Positions 16,866-25,757 of a stretch of 64,000 bases of DNA are shown here, one piece after another. The position numbers and the translations under genes were made by a program. The DNA lies in contig NZ_VLIY01000021.1 of NCBI RefSeq assembly GCF_007489285.1, positions 16,298-80,297 on the forward strand, read 5' to 3'. Origin of the DNA: Skermania sp. ID1734 (GTDB lineage Bacteria; Actinomycetota; Actinomycetes; Mycobacteriales; Mycobacteriaceae). The notes beneath the pieces are model-generated. The model made no database searches and had not been told where the DNA came from. It saw nothing but the letters and a program-made list of their open reading frames with translations. Numbering within the stretch: position 1 is the first letter of the stretch; each line of letters starts with the position of its first letter.

Positions 16866-17594
16866 GTGATTCCCGAATTCAAAGACCGCAACCTCTTCTT
16901 CGCCTTCTCCACATTCACCGGGGAACGTGCCGTATTCGACAAGTGGTACGACGAAGAGCACATCCCGCAGGTAACCGACGCTACCGGGATGGTGGGGGCG
17001 CAACGCTTCGTCGTAGCAGACACCAAGCCGCTCAACGGAACTGAGCCGATCGACTACGGCCACCTGGCCATGTACGAGCTCGAGGGCAGCCCAGCGGCCT
17101 TCCGCGAGGAGGTCAAGGAGATGCTCATGTCCGGTGAAATGGTGTTGCCGGACTTTATGGTTCAGCCGTTCAAGGCGCTGTTCCTGGAGCCGCTGAGCCC
17201 TCCGCAGTATGGCGACGCGGCCAAAGAGCTGGAGAATCTCGATGACCGGCATCTCTGGTTGGTCTTCAGCCGTCCGCCGGCCGACCGTGCGACTTTCGAG
17301 AAGTGGTACGACGAAGAACACATTCCGGATGTCTTGTCCGCGCCCGGTCTGGTTCGGGCGCAACGGTTCGGGATGTCGCCGGTTAAGCCACTTCCCGGGG
17401 TCGTGGTGCCCGAGTGCGAGCATCTGGCGGTGTACGAGATCGCCGGCGATCCGGGACCGCTTCGTGAGCATGTCAAGCAGCAACTCATCTCGGGCGAGAT
17501 GGTGCTGCCCGACTTCATGAATCAGAGCTTTCCCGCGATGTTCCTGCGGCCGGTGAGCCCGTTCTGGTTAGCAGCGGGGGCACTGCAGAAATGA
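16866..17594 (+). CDS. Tandem EthD-like/dimeric alpha-beta barrel protein
   Basis: A 242-residue protein built from two similar halves. Half 1 (about residues 8-110) contains LFFAFSTFTGERAVFDKWYD and EEHIPQV, then LMSGEMVLPDFMVQPFKALF. Half 2 (about 124-232) contains LWLVFSRPPADRATFEKWYD and EEHIPDV, then LISGEMVLPDFMNQSFPAMF. KWYDEEHIP is the hallmark of EthD-like ferredoxin-fold proteins, which normally form dimers; here the dimer is covalent. EthD-like proteins act as small accessory or catalytic proteins in ether, polyketide and aromatic metabolism. The start is GTG at 16866 after AAAGGA. The stop overlaps the start of the CoA ligase (ATGA). Confidence 0.85.
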   Translation: MIPEFKDRNLFFAFSTFTGERAVFDKWYDEEHIPQVTDATGMVGAQRFVVADTKPLNGTEPIDYGHLAMYELEGSPAAFREEVKEMLMSGEMVLPDFMVQPFKALFLEPLSPPQYGDAAKELENLDDRHLWLVFSRPPADRATFEKWYDEEHIPDVLSAPGLVRAQRFGMSPVKPLPGVVVPECEHLAVYEIAGDPGPLREHVKQQLISGEMVLPDFMNQSFPAMFLRPVSPFWLAAGALQK

Positions 17595-19177
17595 ACCTCA
17601 ACTGGGTCGTGGACGCCGTGTCGAGCCAGGTTCCGCTGACTGAGCCCGACCGGATCGCGCTCAGTTTCGATGGCACCGTACGCACCACTTACGGCGAACT
17701 CGAGGAAGGCACCCGCCGCTACGCGCGAGCGCTACGAGACCTGGGTCTGAACAAAGGCGATCGCCTCGGTCTACTGCTGTACAACGACGCTGAATACCCG
17801 GCACTGCTCATGGCGGCCGCGCGTCTCGGCGTGATCGTGGTCCGCCTGAACTTCCGGCTGACGGCGGCGGAAGTGGAATTCATCCTCTCCGATTCCGGTG
17901 CATCGGTGGTGATTGTGCACAGCAGCCTGCTCGATCGAGTTGCGCCCGTGCGGGAAAAGTCGGGCGTCGCAAGCGTTGTGGTGGTCGCCGATTCCGACGA
18001 TCCGATTCCTGACTGGGCGCAGGCTTTCGAGGAGCTGAAGGGCAAGGATGCGTTGACCCGGGCGGAGTTACCGGTGGTGGCGCCGTCCGACCCACTGTGT
18101 CTGATCTATACCTCGGGCACGACCGGTCTGCCCAAGGGCGCGATCTGGTCGCACGCCAATACCGTCAATATTGCCGCCATGCAGGCCCTGCGCTGGCAGT
18201 TCGGCAAAGACACCGTCGCGCTGGTACCCGGACCGATCTATCACGCCGGCGGATTCGAGGCGGTATTCCTGCCGGCCTTGCTCATGCAAGGCCGTGCCGT
18301 ATACCTGCAATCGGGCGGCTTCTCTACCGACCGGTTCCTCGAGGTCCTGCAGGCCGAACAGGTCACCGACTGTCTGCTGTTCCCGTTCATCCTCACCGAC
18401 CTACTCCATCGCGACGACCTCGAGCACATATTGCCAAAGTCATTGCGCCGGTTCATCCTCGGCGGTGACATGCTGATGCCGTCGACAGCCCAGGAGGTCA
18501 AGCGCCGGCTACCCCACATCAAGCTCTGTCAGGTGTTCGGCCTGACCGAGGGCGGTGCCATCGCCACCACGCTCGAAGACGACGACTTTTTGACCCAACC
18601 CAAGTCCATCGGCCGTCCGTTGCCCCTGGGCGAGGCACGCGTCATCCGAGAGGACGACACTCTCGCCGATGTCGATGAAGTCGGCGAGATCGAGGTCCGA
18701 AACGCCGGCGTGTGCGCCGGATATTGGAACAGACCTGAGGCCAACGCTGCCACGTTTTATGACGGCTGGTGCCGCACAGGCGATCTGGGCTATGTGAACG
18801 CCGATGGCTTCTTGCACTTGTCCGGCCGCGCCAAGGACATGATTCGCAGCGGCGGGGAGAACATCTACCCCGCAGAGATAGAGAAGGTGCTTTCGGCGCA
18901 CCCAGCGGTGCAGGCGACGGCGGTCGTCGGCGTCCCCGACACCCGCTTCACCGAGGTGGGCTGCGCCGTTGTGGTGGCCGAACCCGGACCCACACCCGAC
19001 CCCGCTGAGCTGCGCGCGTTTTGTCGTGAGCAACTCGCCGGGTACAAGGTGCCCAAGTATTTCGTATTCGTGGACGAACTGCCCATGAACGCCTCCGGCA
19101 AAGTTCTCAAATACCAACTGCGCCATACCTACGCCGATATCGAAGCTCGATCGACAGGAGAGAAGTCACCAGCATGA
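17591..19177 (+). CDS. AMP-dependent acyl-CoA ligase (operon A)
   Basis: A 528-residue ANL-superfamily ligase that should activate a carboxylate as acyl-AMP and transfer it to CoA. The P-loop motif LIYTSGTTGLPKG is near residue 171; later motifs are VFGLTEGGAIATTL, GWCRTGDLGYVNADGFLHLS and GRAKDMIRSGGENIYPAEIE. The catalytic Lys lies in MNASGKVLKYQLR near residue 508. The start overlaps the EthD-like stop (ATGA), and its stop overlaps the next SDR start, so it is firmly inside operon A. The substrate is likely the product of the HyuA/HyuB enzyme, by context only. Confidence 0.93.
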   Translation: MNLNWVVDAVSSQVPLTEPDRIALSFDGTVRTTYGELEEGTRRYARALRDLGLNKGDRLGLLLYNDAEYPALLMAAARLGVIVVRLNFRLTAAEVEFILSDSGASVVIVHSSLLDRVAPVREKSGVASVVVVADSDDPIPDWAQAFEELKGKDALTRAELPVVAPSDPLCLIYTSGTTGLPKGAIWSHANTVNIAAMQALRWQFGKDTVALVPGPIYHAGGFEAVFLPALLMQGRAVYLQSGGFSTDRFLEVLQAEQVTDCLLFPFILTDLLHRDDLEHILPKSLRRFILGGDMLMPSTAQEVKRRLPHIKLCQVFGLTEGGAIATTLEDDDFLTQPKSIGRPLPLGEARVIREDDTLADVDEVGEIEVRNAGVCAGYWNRPEANAATFYDGWCRTGDLGYVNADGFLHLSGRAKDMIRSGGENIYPAEIEKVLSAHPAVQATAVVGVPDTRFTEVGCAVVVAEPGPTPDPAELRAFCREQLAGYKVPKYFVFVDELPMNASGKVLKYQLRHTYADIEARSTGEKSPA

Positions 19178-19974
19178 GTACGCTCGATCGTGGACACAAG
19201 CCTGAGTTCGTGCTGATCAGCGGCGCGGCCGGCGGTGTGGGTTCGGCGACCGCTCGCCGCTTTGCCGCCGACGGAGCAAAGGTCGCAGTCACCGACATCA
19301 ACGCCGAACGGCTCAAGGAACTCGCGGATGAGATCGGTGGGCTGGCATTGCCCGCCGACGGCACCCAGCGAGAGGCCGTGCGCGATGTGGTCGCTCAGGC
19401 CGTCACCGAATTCGGCGGGCTGGATACCGTCATCGCGGGGCAGGGCGCCGCGGTCTCCGGAAACGCCAGCGCCAAGGGGGATCCCGCTTGGTTCAAGGCG
19501 TTCGACGTGAACCTGCACGGTGGCTTCTATCTGGTGAGCGAGGCCCTCCCCCACCTCGCAGCGCGACGCGGTTCCATCGTGATGATTTCCTCGTCGGCTG
19601 GGACGCACTCGGGACCGCCGGGAACGGTCGGCTACACCGCGGCCAAGGCGGGCGTGATCGGCCTTGTGCGCTGGCTGGCCAGGGATTTCGGACCGCGCGG
19701 TGTCCGGGTCAACGCCGTGGTGCCGGGCTGGGTTCGCACCCCGCTGGGTGAGGGCGCAATGAGTTACCTCGCGCAACGCGAAAACATCACCGTCGATGAG
19801 GCGTACGCGCTGGCAACGAGCCACGTACCCTTGCGTCGGGCCGCCGAGCCGGAGGAGATCGCTGCTGTGTGCGCCTTCCTGGCGTCGCCGGATGCCTCTA
19901 TTGTCACGGGGCATGCACTCGTTGCCGACGGTGGCGGCGCTGCGGTGGATACCGCGACCATAGTCTTCGATTGA
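19174..19974 (+). CDS. SDR family oxidoreductase (operon A, last gene)
   Basis: A 266-residue classical SDR. The cofactor motif is ISGAAGGVGSATARRFA (about residues 14-30), with acidic residues after strand 2 (VTDINAERL), suggesting NAD(H) preference. GQGAAVSGNA takes the place of NNAG. The catalytic set is Ser in IVMISSSAGTH and YTAAK, followed by VNAVVPGWVRTPLGEGA. The start overlaps the ligase stop (ATGA). A large hairpin 6 bp after the stop ends the operon. Confidence 0.93.
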   Translation: MSTLDRGHKPEFVLISGAAGGVGSATARRFAADGAKVAVTDINAERLKELADEIGGLALPADGTQREAVRDVVAQAVTEFGGLDTVIAGQGAAVSGNASAKGDPAWFKAFDVNLHGGFYLVSEALPHLAARRGSIVMISSSAGTHSGPPGTVGYTAAKAGVIGLVRWLARDFGPRGVRVNAVVPGWVRTPLGEGAMSYLAQRENITVDEAYALATSHVPLRRAAEPEEIAAVCAFLASPDASIVTGHALVADGGGAAVDTATIVFD

Positions 19975-19980
19975 CCCGCC

Positions 19981-20043
19981 TTGCCACCTAGTCGATTTCG
20001 ACAGATTCAGCCTTGAACCACGTCGAAAACGGCTAGGTGGCAA
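19981..20043. terminator. Long imperfect inverted repeat ending operon A
   Basis: Arms of 22 bases at 19981-20002 and 20022-20043 pair at 20 of 22 positions; the outer 11 bases (TTGCCACCTAG / CTAGGTGGCAA) are perfect. The loop is 19 bases. It starts 6 bp after the SDR stop and probably acts as terminator. The rest of the 320-bp gap (20044-20294) has no coding sequence; it holds the ABC operon control region. Confidence 0.65.
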
Positions 20044-20180
20044 TCTCTCTCATTCTGCACGCTCTGACAGCGCAGCAACTTCAGCACATGCGCTCGGCGC
20101 CCACTTGCGGCGTCAAAGTGCTGATCTCACCTTGAGCTGCCCACAACTGGGCGCTCACCACAATATCGTCGCGCTCCTGC

Positions 20181-20195
20181 CGGACGCATCGTCCG
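20181..20195. promoter_or_regulatory. Palindrome upstream of ABC importer operon
   Basis: CGGACG-CAT-CGTCCG is a perfect 6-bp inverted repeat about 100 bases before the first permease start. A second, imperfect repeat (GACAGA...TCTGTG) lies at 20221-20241. Either may be an operator; no regulator gene is adjacent. Confidence 0.35.
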
Positions 20196-20294
20196 AATGT
20201 CGTATCGGAATCCGACCGAAGACAGATGTCCCTCGTCTGTGTCGTGGGCCACAGTGTCACACACCACATGTTCATCAGCAGACAAGGAGCGCAC

Positions 20295-21323
20295 ATGACA
20301 ACGGCAACGGCAACGGCCGCACCTGCGGCGGGGCCACGCCTGTCGCTGCGTGACCGGTTCGGGCGCGCCGAGCAAGCCTACTTCGTCCTCGGCATCACAG
20401 TGGTGCTTTGCATCGCCGGTGCGCTCACCACGCAGAACTTCCTGACATCGGGCAATTTTGCGAGCCTGCTTCGTCTTTCGGCCGCATTCGGCATCCTGGC
20501 AATCGGCGAGGCAATCGTCATCCTCGGCAAGGGCATCGACCTTTCCGTCGCCGGTATCGGCCTCGGCTGCGCCCAAGCCACCCTTGCCTTCATCAGCAGC
20601 GGGATGCCCGAGTGGCAGGCGATCACCCTACTCACGCTCCTGGCGTTGGGAATTGGCGTAGTCAACGGAGTATTGATCGCATATTTCGAGGTACCGGCAC
20701 TGTTCGCGACGCTCGCGACCGGGATGCTTGCGATCGGCGGTATCGACATTTTGTTCCTCGACCAGAACGTCTACACGGTGCCGGGCTCGTCGATCATTGC
20801 CGCGCTGAGCCACGGCTCCGTTTTCGGCATTCCGCGTCCCGTGATCATCGCCGCGGTCGTCTTCGTCCTCGCGTGGCTGTTCATCTCCTACACGTCGCCC
20901 GGCAAGCTGATCCGTGCGATGGGCGACAACTTCGACACCGCACGCTCGAGCGGCGCTCCCGTCCGGCCGTTGCAGGTGCTCACTTACGTCATCGCGGCAC
21001 TGTTGGCGGTGCTGGCCGGCTTTGTCACCGCCTCGATTCAGGGCAGCGTTCAAACCACGGTGACGTCGTTCGACCCGATTCTTTTCACGGCGTTGACGGT
21101 CGCGGTAATCGGCGGTGTTTCACTCTCGGGCGGCCGCGGCTCGATTCTCGGTGTGCTGGCCGGTTCCTTGTTCGTCGGCGTACTGAACAACTTGCTTGTG
21201 CTGCACGGCCTTTCGAGCGCTGTTCAGGACTTGATCCGTGGCGCGGTGCTGATCGCTGCGATTGCGTTCGACGCCTGGCTGCATCCGCGCAACGAGGAGA
21301 CAGCGAAGTCCGGCGAATTGTAG
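20295..21323 (+). CDS. ABC transporter permease, ribose/xylose importer type
   Basis: A 342-residue inner-membrane permease of the RbsC/XylH family (BPD_transp_2). The start is ATG at 20295 (MTTATATA) with AAGGAG; the frame extends to 20226 but lacks a ribosome site there. Family traits: IGEAIVILGKGIDLSVAGIG near the N-terminal third, the EAA-like region LTVAVIGGVSLSGGRGSILG near residue 275, and about eight to ten hydrophobic segments. It is first of a five-gene operon (permease, binding protein, permease-SMP30 fusion, SMP30-like protein, ATPase). The heterodimer partner would be the fused permease at 22444. The substrate is unknown. Confidence 0.92.
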   Translation: MTTATATAAPAAGPRLSLRDRFGRAEQAYFVLGITVVLCIAGALTTQNFLTSGNFASLLRLSAAFGILAIGEAIVILGKGIDLSVAGIGLGCAQATLAFISSGMPEWQAITLLTLLALGIGVVNGVLIAYFEVPALFATLATGMLAIGGIDILFLDQNVYTVPGSSIIAALSHGSVFGIPRPVIIAAVVFVLAWLFISYTSPGKLIRAMGDNFDTARSSGAPVRPLQVLTYVIAALLAVLAGFVTASIQGSVQTTVTSFDPILFTALTVAVIGGVSLSGGRGSILGVLAGSLFVGVLNNLLVLHGLSSAVQDLIRGAVLIAAIAFDAWLHPRNEETAKSGEL

Positions 21324-21370
21324 ACACCTCCCTCAAACCCTCGACGACCGTAAAACTCCAGGAGCACATC

Positions 21371-22441
21371 ATGAAACGCAAAGTCATCGCCCTCGCAACC
21401 GCAGTGGCTGCGGCGACCGCCATCGCCGGTTGCTCGGTCAACAGCGGCGCAAGCGCCGATCAGGCCGGCAACGGCAAGGCAGCCTTCGGGCCCAACGTCG
21501 AACTGCTGCCCGCGCAGCAAAAAGTGCACGACATCATGAAGGGCAAGCGCGTCGCGTTTGTTCCCATCCTCTACAAGGGCTACACCCTGACCGAGAACTG
21601 GGGCTCGACGATGCAACGCTCCTTCGACAGTCTCGGCGCCGATTTCAAGGTGTACGACTCGAACTTCAGCAGCGACCGGATGATCAGCATCATCAACGAC
21701 CTGATCGCCCGCAAGGCCGCCGACGTGCTGGTGTTGCAGAACCAGGATCTCGGGTTGTTGGACAACGCAATCCAGCAGGCGCAAAAGGCGGGCATCTACA
21801 CCGTCGTGCTGAACATGATGTCAGGACGGCTCGGTGACGCGTTCGTCGGCGTCGATGTCGTCGACGCAGCGCAGAAGATCACCAAACGGGCGATGGACGA
21901 CTGCAACGCCCGCGGCGGCCCCAAACAGTTCGCGATCATCGACGGTCCCGGAAACGACCCCGCTTCGGTGCAGTGGGACAAGGGCATCCACGACGTCCTC
22001 GATCCGGCCGGTTACAAGGTCGTATCGGTGGCCCACTCGCAGTGGCAGAACTCGCTGGCTCAACAGGCCGCAGAGCAGATCCTGCAGCAGCAGAAGGGCA
22101 ACGTCTGCGGATTTCTGGTGGCCTACGACCTCAACTCGGTCACCGTCGGTGAAACCGTCCAGAACGCCGTATCTTCCGGCCAGATCCCGCCGAATTCCGT
22201 CGGCGTGTACACATTCGACGCCGATCGGCAATGGTGCGACGCACTCCGCAAGGGCACGGTGACCGCGTCCGTGGCCTATGACGTGCAAGGTATCGGCGCG
22301 GCAGCGGCGGTGACCACCCAGCAGCTGCTCGAGAGCGGTAACGCGCCGGGCAGCACCCACTCGGTTGCCTTTGTCTCGGACGTCCTCGTCGACAAGAACA
22401 ACATCGACAACACCACGATCGCTTGCTACCAGGGCCAGTAA
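21371..22441 (+). CDS. ABC transporter substrate-binding lipoprotein
   Basis: A 356-residue periplasmic-binding-protein type 1 (sugar-type) lipoprotein. The start is ATG at 21371 with AGGAG. The signal peptide is MKRKVIALATAVAAATAIAG with lipobox Cys at residue 21, so the protein would be anchored outside the cytoplasmic membrane. The body follows the two-lobe sugar-binding pattern: GKRVAFVPILYKGYTLTENW, IINDLIARKAADVLVLQNQD, QAQKAGIYTVVLNM, CGFLVAYDLNSVTVGET, VASVAYDVQGIGAAA-like ending. The ribose-family fold does not prove a sugar ligand; actinobacteria use such systems for diverse small molecules. Confidence 0.92.
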   Translation: MKRKVIALATAVAAATAIAGCSVNSGASADQAGNGKAAFGPNVELLPAQQKVHDIMKGKRVAFVPILYKGYTLTENWGSTMQRSFDSLGADFKVYDSNFSSDRMISIINDLIARKAADVLVLQNQDLGLLDNAIQQAQKAGIYTVVLNMMSGRLGDAFVGVDVVDAAQKITKRAMDDCNARGGPKQFAIIDGPGNDPASVQWDKGIHDVLDPAGYKVVSVAHSQWQNSLAQQAAEQILQQQKGNVCGFLVAYDLNSVTVGETVQNAVSSGQIPPNSVGVYTFDADRQWCDALRKGTVTASVAYDVQGIGAAAAVTTQQLLESGNAPGSTHSVAFVSDVLVDKNNIDNTTIACYQGQ

Positions 22442-22443
22442 TC

Positions 22444-24660
22444 ATGACTACTCACACACTCGGTGATAGCTCGCCGCCCTTGCGGCCGCCAAGGCTGCGC
22501 CTCGGTCCGTTGTCTCGAGGTATCGACGCCTTCGCCCTCACCGGTGGACGCTGGACCGACCGCATTGCCCGCTTTCGCACCGTCTCCGAACTGTTCGAAA
22601 AGCGGTGGATGGAAGGTGCGGTGCCGCTGGCGCTGGCGGTGACGCTGCTCGTTGTCGTACTGGCCACTACGCCGGTCGGCTTCGACAACGCCCCCCTCAT
22701 TCTCGATGAGACCTCGGAATACGGACTGCTCGCCGTGGGTCTGACGGTGGTGCTCGTCGGCGGTGGCATCGATCTGTCGGTCGGTTCGATCGTGGGCGTG
22801 AGCTCGATCTTCGTGATGGTCGCCAACCGCGTCTGGGCCTGGCCGATGGCCATCGTCGTGCCGGCGGCGATCGTCGTCGGCGCCTGCTTCGGAGCCATCA
22901 ACGGTTTTTTGATCGCACGCATGCGGATGCGCCCGTTCATCACCACGCTGGTCACGCTCGTGGCGTTCGGTGGAGCAGCGGCGGCACTGCAAAGTGTTTA
23001 CAGCGCTCAGATCGGTCTGTCTCGCCCGGACATCGTCTGGGACTTCCTCAGCATGGGCCAGATCGCTGGCATCCCGACCGAGTGGTTCATCTTCCTGGTG
23101 GTGCTCATCGTGGCGCATCTGGCGCTCACGCGGTCGCGATGGGGCTGGTGGATCACGGCGGTCGGGTCGGACCGGCGCTCGGCCCGGCGCAACGGAATTC
23201 CGGTCAGCGCAGTTACCTTCTGGATTTACGTCATTTCTGGAGCGCTGTCGGGCACGGCTGGATTGCTCACTGCAGCAAGGCTCGGCCGCACCGACCCGAA
23301 CGTGGGGCAGGGCTGGGAAATCATCGTCCTCACCGCCGTCGTGCTCGGTGGGGTCAGCCTCAAGGGTGGGCGCGGATCGGTGATCCGAGCGACTGTCGGG
23401 GTCCTCGTGGTCGCGGTGATTCAGCAGGCCACCGTCGCCCTCGGCGTGCAGGGGTCCTACTACACCGTGATCCTGGCTGCGGCGCTACTGGTCTTCACTC
23501 TCCTTGATCTGAAGTGGGGCAAGTATCGTCAGCGCGCCGTCGAGAAACTCAAGATCGATCCGGCGCGGGTGCAACTCGGGCCGCTGCTCGACGTCGCCGC
23601 CCCCGGCAGCGTGTGGGCGCTGAATCGGGACTTGACCGATGCGCCGCCGGTGGGGCTCGGCCAGATACGCGGTGCCGAGGACTGCGCGGTCGATGCCGAG
23701 GGCAACGTGTACTGCGGTGACCAGCGCGGCTGGGTGTGGCGGTTCCGCCCCGGCCACGCAGAAGGCGAGATCTTCTCCCGCACAGGGGGCTTCCCGTGCG
23801 GTCACGTGTGGGACAGCGAGGGCAAGCTCGTTGTGGCCGTCGGCGGCATGGGCGTTTATCGCATCGACGCCGATGGCGAAGCGGAGCTCATCGCCAACAA
23901 GGTTCGCCGAAGCCCGTTTTCGTTGCTCGACGACTCCGGCCTCCGCGCGATCGACGACCTCGACGTTGCTCCCGATGGCTCGATCTATGCCTCGGACTTC
24001 TCCACCCGCAACAACACGGCGGACTACCTGATCGAACTCGTCGAGTTCCGGTCGAACGGCCGGGTCATCCGGATCGATCCGGACGGCAGTACCGAGGTGG
24101 TCGTGTCCAATTACACCTTCCCGAACGGTATTTGCACCGCCCACGACGGTAAGTCGATTCTGATTGCCAGTACCGGCCTGTGCCGGGTGGACCGGCTGTG
24201 GATCGATGGGCCCAAGAAGGGGCAGCTCGAGCCGGTGCTCGAGAACCTGCCCGGCTACCCGGACAACATCAACAGGTCCTCGGACGGTAACTACTGGTTG
24301 CCGCTGTGCGCCATGCGAACTCAGATGTCCGATCTGCTCGGCAAGTATCCGGCGGTCCGCCGTCGGATGACTCGCGAAGTGTCGCTGGACAATTGGTTGG
24401 TTCCGCAGCTGAATGTCTCCTGCGTGATCAAGTTCAACGACCGCGGCGAGGTGTTGAAGGTGCTGTGGGACGAAACGCTGGCGAACTACCCCATGGTTAC
24501 CGCCGTCAAAGAAAGCGCCGGCCACCTTTACCTGTGCGGGGTCAGCAACAATCGCATCGGCCGGTTGAAGCTGGATCCGAGCGAAATCGGCCCGATCGAC
24601 CCGGCTCAGGTCCCCGGCACGCGACGACCAGCGCGAGCACTTGCGGAGGTGGATCGATGA
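22444..24660 (+). CDS. ABC permease fused to SMP-30/strictosidine-synthase-like propeller domain
   Basis: A 738-residue fusion. Residues about 55-365 are an RbsC/XylH-type permease (VGLTVVLVGGGIDLSVGSIV, then LTAVVLGGVSLKGGRGSVIR). After a linker rich in Lys and Arg (WGKYRQRAVEKLKID), residues about 390-715 form an SMP-30/gluconolactonase/strictosidine-synthase-like propeller: AEDCAVDAEGNVYCGDQRG, IDDLDVAPDGSIYASDFSTR, FPNGICTAHDGKSILIAS and LPGYPDNINRSSDGNYWLPL. The last is a strong strictosidine-synthase-like motif. By topology the added domain should be cytoplasmic (inference). The start is ATG at 22444, 2 bp after the binding-protein stop. The stop overlaps the next gene (ATGA). The frame is continuous, so this is a real fusion. 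Confidence 0.9.
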   Translation: MTTHTLGDSSPPLRPPRLRLGPLSRGIDAFALTGGRWTDRIARFRTVSELFEKRWMEGAVPLALAVTLLVVVLATTPVGFDNAPLILDETSEYGLLAVGLTVVLVGGGIDLSVGSIVGVSSIFVMVANRVWAWPMAIVVPAAIVVGACFGAINGFLIARMRMRPFITTLVTLVAFGGAAAALQSVYSAQIGLSRPDIVWDFLSMGQIAGIPTEWFIFLVVLIVAHLALTRSRWGWWITAVGSDRRSARRNGIPVSAVTFWIYVISGALSGTAGLLTAARLGRTDPNVGQGWEIIVLTAVVLGGVSLKGGRGSVIRATVGVLVVAVIQQATVALGVQGSYYTVILAAALLVFTLLDLKWGKYRQRAVEKLKIDPARVQLGPLLDVAAPGSVWALNRDLTDAPPVGLGQIRGAEDCAVDAEGNVYCGDQRGWVWRFRPGHAEGEIFSRTGGFPCGHVWDSEGKLVVAVGGMGVYRIDADGEAELIANKVRRSPFSLLDDSGLRAIDDLDVAPDGSIYASDFSTRNNTADYLIELVEFRSNGRVIRIDPDGSTEVVVSNYTFPNGICTAHDGKSILIASTGLCRVDRLWIDGPKKGQLEPVLENLPGYPDNINRSSDGNYWLPLCAMRTQMSDLLGKYPAVRRRMTREVSLDNWLVPQLNVSCVIKFNDRGEVLKVLWDETLANYPMVTAVKESAGHLYLCGVSNNRIGRLKLDPSEIGPIDPAQVPGTRRPARALAEVDR

Positions 24661-25757
24661 ATCGCACGCTGACCGCCGTCAAGGAGTTCCTGATCCCGTC
24701 GCTGGGTCGGCACCGGACCGTCCCGCCGATGGAGGCGGGCATGCGGCCCAACTCGCGCCTGGACGCGGCGGAACTGCTGCTTCCCGCCGGCGAATACGAG
24801 CCCGAAGACGTAGCCTTGACCGACTCCGGGGCGCTGGTGTTCTCCAGTGGCAAGTCGGTCTTCGAGGTCGTCGACAGCCGGGTGCGCGAGCTCGCGTCGC
24901 TGCGTGGACTGGTCGGCCCACTACTGGCCAACGGCGCTGGCGTTCTCGCTGCGGTCGAAGGGGTCGGAATCGTTTCCGTGGGCGCGTCGGGTGCCACCAA
25001 TCCGGTGTGTGACGACCCGCTCGTGTCCTCGTGCGTGACAGACATGACCCGCGCGCCGGACGGAGCGCTGCTGGTGACCGTGGGTTCCCACCGGCATGGC
25101 CGCGACGAGTGGGCATGCGCGCTGGTCGCCGACGACAGGTCAGGACGAATCGTCCGCGTCGACGGGTCGCAGGTAAGCGTCGTCGCCGATGCGTTGGCCT
25201 GGCCGTCTAGCATCGAAATGTGTTCGGACACCGAGGTTTTGCTTTCGCTCAGTCTCGCGCACCGCATCGAACGACGTTCGCTGGCCGCTCTCGGCAAGTC
25301 GGCGGGTGCCATGGTGGCGAACCTGCCGGCGTATCCGGGCAGGCTGGCGGCCGACGACGACGGCTGGTGGGTGGCGGCACCCTACGTGCGCAACCGGTTT
25401 ACCGAGTTGCTCCTCGACGAACCGGAACTGTGCGCCGATATGACCGAAACCATTGCGCGCGACGAGTGGTTCGTACCGAGATTGCGCTGCGTCAATCCGT
25501 ACACCGACACCATGCAGATGGGACAGCTTCGGGTGCTCGGCGTCGTCAAGCCATGGGCACCGGCCCGGTCGTACGGCTTGGCATTTCGGCTTGATCACAA
25601 CGGTCGCATCACCACCAGCGTGCACTCCCGCGTCGACGGCGATCGCCACGGCGTCACGGGCGTTGCCGCGCACAATGGCAAATTGATAGTGGCAGCGCAG
25701 GGCTTCGGCAATCTGCTCGCGCTGCAGGACGGGAAGGGCAGTGACGACCATGACTGA
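24657..25757 (+). CDS. SMP-30/strictosidine-synthase-like propeller protein
   Basis: A 366-residue soluble protein related in pattern to the C-terminal domain of the preceding fusion: EDVALTDSGALVFSSGKSVF, VTDMTRAPDGALLVTVGSHR, LAWPSSIEMCSDTEVLLSLS, LPAYPGRLAADDDGWWVAAP, and ending VTGVAAHNGKLIVAAQGFGN. LPAYPGRLAADDDGWW parallels LPGYPDNINRSSDGNYW of the fusion, so the pair probably arose by duplication. The start ATG at 24657 overlaps the fusion stop (ATGA); the frame open upstream is antisense-like noise. No signal peptide. Possible lactonase; the substrate is presumably the imported molecule. Confidence 0.82.
   Translation: MNRTLTAVKEFLIPSLGRHRTVPPMEAGMRPNSRLDAAELLLPAGEYEPEDVALTDSGALVFSSGKSVFEVVDSRVRELASLRGLVGPLLANGAGVLAAVEGVGIVSVGASGATNPVCDDPLVSSCVTDMTRAPDGALLVTVGSHRHGRDEWACALVADDRSGRIVRVDGSQVSVVADALAWPSSIEMCSDTEVLLSLSLAHRIERRSLAALGKSAGAMVANLPAYPGRLAADDDGWWVAAPYVRNRFTELLLDEPELCADMTETIARDEWFVPRLRCVNPYTDTMQMGQLRVLGVVKPWAPARSYGLAFRLDHNGRITTSVHSRVDGDRHGVTGVAAHNGKLIVAAQGFGNLLALQDGKGSDDHD

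Noticed and set aside
16248..17483. A 411-residue minus-strand frame opposite HyuB and the EthD-like gene
   Set aside because: Antisense shadow covering two coupled plus-strand genes; low-complexity product.
20408..21370. N-terminal extension of the substrate-binding protein
   Set aside because: The frame is open far upstream but overlaps the permease gene. The lipoprotein signal and AGGAG place the start at 21371.
24306..24656. N-terminal extension of the SMP-30-like protein
   Set aside because: The extension overlaps the fused permease in another frame; the ATGA overlap at 24657 is the natural start.
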